From Physella acuta (lineage: Eukaryota > Mollusca > Gastropoda > Physidae): 64,000 nt of DNA. The notes beneath the pieces were generated by a model, which had not been told where the DNA came from, did no database searches, and saw nothing but the letters and a program-made list of their open reading frames with translations. Position 1 is the stretch's first letter. Each line of letters opens with the position of its first letter. Of this stretch, positions 58,276 to 64,000 are shown in pieces. Location: assembly GCF_028476545.1 (NCBI RefSeq), contig NW_026732727.1, positions 124,001 to 188,000 of the forward strand, given 5' to 3'. The position numbers and the translations under genes were made by a program.

Positions 58276-59812
58276 ACCAGCCAATACCTACTTAGTTAAC
58301 GTTTTCATAAACGTTACTTACAACCTAATAGACTATTTGTGTCGTTTTCACCAAAGCATATAAAAGACCTACATATTTGACTAATTTCAAACGCCTTTTC
58401 TCTAAGCCTAGAAAGTAACTTTGCAACCTATTCTATCCAGACCTATATGACCCCAAAGGTCTAAAGATCACTGAAGTAGGCTTCACACATTTTCAGTCGA
58501 TACAAAACTGACTGTCAGCGACTACATCGTGATGTAGACGATGACTACCCGCTACGTTTGTTCTTCAAAGCCTATTTTTTTTTTACGATACCAGAATTCG
58601 ATTTTTACATAAAAAAAACAATTCTGCGTTAAAAGTGTTAAGTATTCTACACCATTTTATAACTTTATTGATGGTATAAACCAAAATGTTTAAGAAATCA
58701 TATTAATTCAATATGTGAATACAAAATCCATGTGAAATAATATTTTAGTCATACAAAATAAAATTTGAAGTAAAAGTTGTTTTCTTTCAATCAATATTTT
58801 TCGGTATTTACTATTTTTGTCCTGCCGTAGTAACCATAATTTTTTTTCTGTGACTTAAGAAAACACTTCTTAAAAAAAATAATACTACCCAAAGATATAT
58901 TAAAACTAACCATAATGTGATCATAAACGTTATTAACTTTTACTGTTCACTATTAAAATCATGAGTCATACGTTTTTAGCGTTTCTTGTCAATAGAAATA
59001 AAATCACGTCTTTGTTAAAACCTTGGTCAACGTTTGTAAATGGGATGACATTAAAAAACACATTATCGTGGTCATAAACGCGAAAATAAATTTGGTATTT
59101 TAAAATATAAACAGTTACGGACTAACTTTGATTACTGGTATAGCACATAAAAATAATATTTTATGAAAAAATATATTTGAAAGCTATTAAAATTTAGCGA
59201 TAACCTTTTTATTACTTCAATTTTTTTATTGGGGGACGGCGTAGATGTTAAACACGATTTAAAAAATCTAATACTTAAAGTGGAACCACTAAAACATAAT
59301 GCTCGAATTATTTTTATTCTATCGCTCATAAAATATTTTTAGAGAAATAAGCGAGAAACAAATTTTCTCCCATTTCAAAAAAAAAAGTTTAAAAAATCGT
59401 TCAATATTTTACATTAAAGCCACACATAAAGCCAATAAAGGTGACTCACACGATACATCAAAATAAAGATAGTGGCTTGGCCAAAACACTTTATCTTCAG
59501 ATACAGAGAAGTATATCCATATGTATGTCTACCAGTAATAGCTGTTTGCTAAATCTAATATATATGCATATAATTCTTTAAATGTATATATACATACAAA
59601 CATATATTAAATATGTACAGTAACGTGACAGACGCACATATAAAGGTCTGGAGAGCATTACTTCTGTAAACAAGAGGAGTAGTTATTTCCCTTGATTTAC
59701 CTCAGAAGGCACATCCCAGTTTAGCGAACGATAATCCCGTGGTCATTCAAACCAAGAGTTTGTTCCCATTTGTTTACAGTTAAAAATACGTTAGAAAACA
59801 ATACGCCCGTCA
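58276..59812. other. Intergenic, 5' flank of receptor C2
   Basis: AT-rich, no other gene. A TTTGTTTACAG at about 59769-59779 before the start codon is a possible 5' UTR splice acceptor. Confidence 0.5.
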
Positions 59813-60841
59813 ATGGAGTGGTTAAATGAAGCAGATGTTAAAAATAAAAGCGATTTGTGGCACGATGAGGATTTCATTTTCTCGGGTGTTTGGTCGAACT
59901 ACCTGCTATCGGAGAAGGTGCAAAACTATCTCCATCTGGTGCTGATGACGTTCGTGTGTGTGTTTGGCGTTCTGGGAAACTGCATGACCTTGCTGGACAT
60001 GGCGAACCGAAAAATCAAAGATTCCACAAATGTTATTATTGCTTCTCTTTCTGTGACGTATCTGTTGTTTTCCATCACGGGATTTCTGAACAATATTTTA
60101 CTTTTTTGTTCTCAACATTGCTATGCCTCTAATTATAGTTTGAGAATCGAGTACCTCAATATCGTCGTTTTTCTAAATCGATACGCGATTCTCGCGAGTT
60201 TTCATCAAGTGGCGTTGATCGCTTTGGAAAGATTTGTAGTTGTCTGTTTGCCGTTTAATTTATCGAGACTATTTACTTCAACACTTATGACCTTCCTTAT
60301 TGTTTTAACTCAGATTTATGTAACTATTGTAGGTTTATTTGAAAACAAATTCACAAGTTATTACTTGAGCAAATTTATTTTCAATTTGAACGAAACAGAA
60401 GCTTTGAAAAATTTAGACACAGTTTCTAGCTACTTCGATTTGAATCGTTTTATTATTTGCTCATCTTTTCCTTTTGCTGTTGTTGTTATTTGCACGGTTA
60501 TGATCTTGTTAAAATTATTTTTATCTCCAAGAAAAATTAACAAATTCAAATCTCCGAATGTAGTTGGGAATAAAATCAAAGATTTAAAAGTGATTCGGTT
60601 ACTGGTAACAGTTTCCGTGTCGTATGTTGTGATACTGATTCCATCGAAGCTCTTACAGGAGTGCTACCTGCTACCCAAAACATTGAATCAAATCGATATA
60701 ATGTTGTGTATGGTAACGTCCATACTTTTTCAGCTCAGCTCCTCTGTTAATTTCGTTATTTACTTCACGATGAAGTCAAAGTTCTTAAAACATTTCAGAA
60801 TATGTCAATTTTCTAAAACAACAGAAAGTCCATGTACTTAA
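59813..60841 (+). CDS. Class A seven-transmembrane receptor, receptor C2
   Basis: Single coding exon, 342 residues, ATG GAG TGG at 59813. NKS glycosylation site in the N-terminus. Helix 1 GVLGNCMTLLDMA, helix 2 ASLSVTYLLFSITGFLNNIL, helix 3 ending ALIALERFVVVCLPFNLS (E-R-F), helix 5 CSSFPFAVVVICTVMI, helix 6 KVIRLLVTVSVSYVVIL, helix 7 SSSVNFVIYFTMKSKF. The tail is ten residues longer than in C1 (15808), ending ESPCT. Like C1, helix 2 lacks the usual Asp. It is intact and lies on the opposite strand from C1, followed by receptor B2 just as C1 is followed by B1, so it belongs to the inverted duplication. Probable orphan chemosensory or peptide receptor. Confidence 0.9.
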   Translation: MEWLNEADVKNKSDLWHDEDFIFSGVWSNYLLSEKVQNYLHLVLMTFVCVFGVLGNCMTLLDMANRKIKDSTNVIIASLSVTYLLFSITGFLNNILLFCSQHCYASNYSLRIEYLNIVVFLNRYAILASFHQVALIALERFVVVCLPFNLSRLFTSTLMTFLIVLTQIYVTIVGLFENKFTSYYLSKFIFNLNETEALKNLDTVSSYFDLNRFIICSSFPFAVVVICTVMILLKLFLSPRKINKFKSPNVVGNKIKDLKVIRLLVTVSVSYVVILIPSKLLQECYLLPKTLNQIDIMLCMVTSILFQLSSSVNFVIYFTMKSKFLKHFRICQFSKTTESPCT

Positions 60842-61824
60842 AATATTTTAGAAAGCCTAGCTTGTTAAAATGAATGAGAAAATACAATACAACTAGATTA
60901 TATAAATGTCTTTATGTATGTACAAAAAGCTATGGCCTGTTCTCTTTGAGAAGCGATAAAATAGCAGTGCAGATTCCACCAGTTTATATATTTATATCAT
61001 ATCACATCTTTGGATAACCGTATCAAGCGGACAGTGGATCGTATTAAGAAAATTAGCTTTTTTCAAATCATTAAAAGGGTCATATGTTTTTACAAGAATG
61101 TATCAACCTTGATTAAACTCGCGTAATTAATGCTTCCTCTGTCATTAGTTGAAACTTAAAAACGAGAATTTACACCAAATACTATCGAACCGATTTGTTT
61201 CAAATATGAAACGGACAAGATTCAATAACAACGGAATGTGTCTTTAATATTGACGTGTTAAAAATTAATTTCAGATTACCTAACAAACGACTAATCTTTT
61301 TGAGTATTACAAGCACATTCGGTACTTTCTATTAATGCGCAGGTGTTTTTACAATTTGTCTCAGTCGGTCAGTCTTTGGAGTCGAAACGGGCGAGCGAAA
61401 TCTCGACCACTTGAAACGGACTGATTCGTTTCAAACTTGGCACATGGGTCAAGAACCCAAGTTTGCAAGCCTTTATTTACGCGCTAAACATAAGGGAAAA
61501 AACCTAGATATAATAAAGCTGAGTCAGCTCCACTAAACTTTCAATTTTATGTAGCAGTGAGGCATTTTCGATGCAATCGGGTTAACATTAAACAAATTTT
61601 TGAAAAAAAAAACACCCTTAGAGACGAATAATTCGCAAAATATAATTTATGAAAATGTGATTTAAAAATATCAAATTCTGAGTAATAAAACATCAAAAAT
61701 AAAAAAATAAAGTACTCCCTCGTAATTCGTAAAACATTTACTGAAGTGTTAGTACAAGAGCAAATACCTATACAGGAACTTTCTTCCTCCTAACTGATGC
61801 TGTACTCAAGTTTTAGTATACCAG
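60842..61824. other. Intergenic
   Basis: AT-rich. A stretch near 61370-61460 (GGTCAGTCTTTGGAGTCGAA, ACGGACTGATTCGTTTC) looks repeat-like but has no defined ends. Confidence 0.45.
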
Positions 61825-62274
61825 TGTAACACTGCTTCAATGGGGATGCTTATCACCCACTGAGGTGTTGTGATTAAAAGGGCTGACCATGAGAGATAGC
61901 ACACAAGAAAAGACTCTGTTGTTGTCAGTAATGGCTTTATTGACATTAGCATCCAAGCCAACCGGCTATGTAGAACAGCAGAAATATAGAAAACAGTAGA
62001 AACAGTAGCCCTTCATTAGGTCTACATGATCAACTTATCATAGGCAACGTCACCGTCCGTGTCCACAGCAGCCTTGGGTCTGACTGACACGGCCACAGGC
62101 ACGAACTACCCAGAGTCCCAGAAGTCACATGACATGGAACACGGGAACGAGCATCGCTCACCGAAGAGCAATAAAACAACTACATTAACAGTTGCGGTCC
62201 CACAGGGGCCGCAACCCAATAAATTATAAATTACAATTTATCCCCCTTGACTGGTAACCATGATATGTGTTACA
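61825..62274. mobile_element. Candidate solo LTR of a retrotransposon fossil
   Basis: 450 bp bounded by TGTAACAC and its exact inverse GTGTTACA, the TG...CA ends typical of gypsy-type LTRs, with an internal AATAAA near 62170. No internal retrotransposon sequence adjoins either end. The target duplication is unclear (CCAG against TCAG). Age not estimated. Confidence 0.45.
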
Positions 62275-63141
62275 TCAGAAATAGAGTAAAGTAACACGGC
62301 TATCAGAGGTCACCCAAAAAATTAAATGTAGTCTAAGTATAAGATCTTAGACTAAATTATATACAATTGTGTATGTTTAAGTAAAACAGTAGCTTAATCA
62401 AGTTATCGTTTTTCCACAAATGTGAAGTACAACTTCTTGTCACTAGTAATCGCTGAAATGTTGTACGAAACCTACGAATACAACCTCCTACTAAAATGTG
62501 AAATTAAGTCCACCTCAGTTAAATGGAATTCATGTCAATGGCTTTTGGCAAGCCAAAAATTGTGTAAATACCAATCGCTAACAAGAAAAGCTGAAAATTG
62601 AATAAAATATTTATGTAAATACCTGTACCTGTACCAATATGTAAATACCTGTGTATTTGTATATTAGTAGACAATTTTACTCGGTGTCGTACATTTTGTA
62701 TATAATATGTGTATTTAAAGATGAGCCTTTCAACATCCACACATTTTCAATAAATCGAGCCTCGAATTTCTTTACAGATGTATTAAATGTTGTTGCAATA
62801 TTTTGTTGAGAGAAATGAAAACTTCTCTTCTTTTTCGTGCATAAATAAAAGCTTGGCGCTATTAATGTATATACACAATTTTTTTTCACTAACATCTATG
62901 CATTTTTGTTTACATTTTAAATGTAGTTTATTAATGTAAATGCTGATAAAAAATATTTTTTTTAGTCTGATGGAATTATTTTCGTAACAGCTTAACGTGT
63001 TTAATTTTTTTTCTGGTTGCAATTTTAAATCAAATGCCACAATTAATCATAAACATGCTTAAAAATATATAACTCTGAGGAGATATGTTAACAGCTTCGT
63101 ATGATTATGTTTTTCTTTCATTTTTATTTTTGTTATTACAG
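62275..63141. other. Intergenic, 5' flank of receptor B2
   Basis: AT-rich; ends with the pyrimidine tract TTTTTGTTATTACAG (to 63141), a likely splice acceptor for a 5' UTR intron of receptor B2. Confidence 0.5.
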
Positions 63142-63164
63142 CAAAAGAACATATGCAGAGAAAA

Positions 63165-64000
63165 ATGTGGAAGATAAATCATCATAGTTTAGATGTTGTA
63201 GCTACACCAGCAGTTAAAAATTTTAGTGCTGAGCCCAACTTCAACACAGACTTAAACAATGAACTGGTCGATCTTGTAGGCAATGTGCTGTACTACGCCG
63301 CGTTAACCTTCTACTACACAATCACCGCTCTTGGAGCGTTCGGAAACTTCCTCTCAATTTTAACCGTTTACAGTCATGGACTGAAGACGACAACCAACAT
63401 GTTTCTCTTCTGTCTCTCCATCTCAGACTTGATATTTACACTGAGTAATTTTATCAGGCACATTAGTCGCACCTACTTCAATACTTTTGATATTGTTTTT
63501 ATAAACCGCGAAGAATTTGAAATTTTCGACATAATTTATTTTCCTAGCCTGTTATCTTTAACATTCAGCTATCATCTGATTGCGTTAATATCAACTGAAA
63601 GACTCTTAGCTGTGTTTTTGCCTTTATATCTTCACAAACTTAACACACCTTATCGAATGAAAAGTATCATTATAATACTAGCTATGTACGTTATTATTAT
63701 AAATTCATTCGATAATAGATACACAGCAAATTATCTGAATAAAATTCTAACAAACAACGAGATGTCATTCAACAGCTTGGCAAGTGCCACAACACTCCGT
63801 TTGGTATTCGACGTGTATAGGGTCACTTTAGTGTCAGCAGTCCCCTTGACCATTGTCATCCTATGCACGTCGCTAACTATACTAAAACTGTCCCTGTCTT
63901 CGAGAAAACTAAAACACTCAATCCTCACTTACCAGACAGTAAAATGTGATAAAGAATTTAGAGTGATCAAAATGTTGGTCACCATCTGTGTGATTTTTAT
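63165..64000 (+). CDS. Class A seven-transmembrane receptor, receptor B2 (cut by window end)
   Basis: Open from ATG 63165 to the window edge, 278 codons, through the start of helix 6; the end of helix 6, helix 7 and the tail lie outside. An in-frame ATG at 63153 would add MQRK, but the start MWK aligns with MWM of receptor B1 (9464). NFS glycosylation site. Helix 1 ALGAFGNFLSILTV, helix 2 FCLSISDLIFTLSNF, helix 3 ending STERLLAVFLPLYL, helix 5 loop LSLSSRKLK, helix 6 RVIKMLVTICVIF. It shares long identical runs with B1, including YSHGLKTTTN and ISDLIFTLSNF, but differs in the loop between helices 2 and 3, where a binding difference would be expected. A splice acceptor-like site ends at 63141, matching the one upstream of B1. 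Confidence 0.88.
   Translation, partial: MWKINHHSLDVVATPAVKNFSAEPNFNTDLNNELVDLVGNVLYYAALTFYYTITALGAFGNFLSILTVYSHGLKTTTNMFLFCLSISDLIFTLSNFIRHISRTYFNTFDIVFINREEFEIFDIIYFPSLLSLTFSYHLIALISTERLLAVFLPLYLHKLNTPYRMKSIIIILAMYVIIINSFDNRYTANYLNKILTNNEMSFNSLASATTLRLVFDVYRVTLVSAVPLTIVILCTSLTILKLSLSSRKLKHSILTYQTVKCDKEFRVIKMLVTICVIF

Overview
The window reads as nuclear DNA of a mollusc, most likely a gastropod. The evidence is a family of intronless class A seven-transmembrane receptors like the expanded chemoreceptor-type families of Aplysia and Biomphalaria, a lectin-type receptor gene with introns, TTAGGG telomere-type repeats, many tRNA-headed SINEs, and heavy (AT)n and minisatellite content. There are no bacterial-type operons. 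The species cannot be fixed from sequence alone.

Layout. Six receptor genes or remnants fall into three pairs. Pair A is at 4.6 kb (intact) and 29.0 kb (frameshifted), both on +. Pair B is at 8.5-9.5 kb (-) and 63.2 kb onward (+, running off the window). Pair C is at 15.8-16.8 kb (-) and 59.8-60.8 kb (+). Pair A sits in a direct duplication (1-8025 against 23976-32745). Pairs B and C, with a decayed copy of a lectin exon at 21.4 kb, mark an older inverted duplication whose arms face each other across about 30 kb.

The centre (31.8-53.9 kb, minus strand) is one large gene that I assembled by hand from splice signals and codon phase. It has 20 exons totalling 3090 nt, or 1029 residues: signal peptide, three C-type lectin-like domains (each from a three-exon cassette), a beta-rich ectodomain resembling the IgGFc-binding protein N-terminal domain, a Thr-rich mucin-like stalk, one transmembrane helix and a short tail. 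All 19 junctions agree in phase. An orphan, damaged copy of its last exon lies at 7.1-7.7 kb.

The most unusual signal is that minisatellites inside this gene have copied its own splice sites. An 18-bp array repeats the exon 15 donor, a 31-bp array the exon 18 donor, and an array of roughly 75-95 bp the exon 8 acceptor plus the first coding bases. The 18-bp array stays in frame for five units, so alternative donor choice could add 6 to 30 residues. A fourth, 14-bp array is coding (exon 13) and has expanded by exactly 42 nt.

The rest is repeats: a Ginger-like transposon remnant in (AT)n, hAT-type and piggyBac-type MITEs with clear target duplications, an RTE-type LINE tail, a candidate solo LTR, SINE pieces, and a 2.7-kb minisatellite upstream of the lectin gene. 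The lectin gene probably makes a surface recognition protein and the receptors are probably chemosensory or peptide receptors; both roles are inferred from family resemblance.
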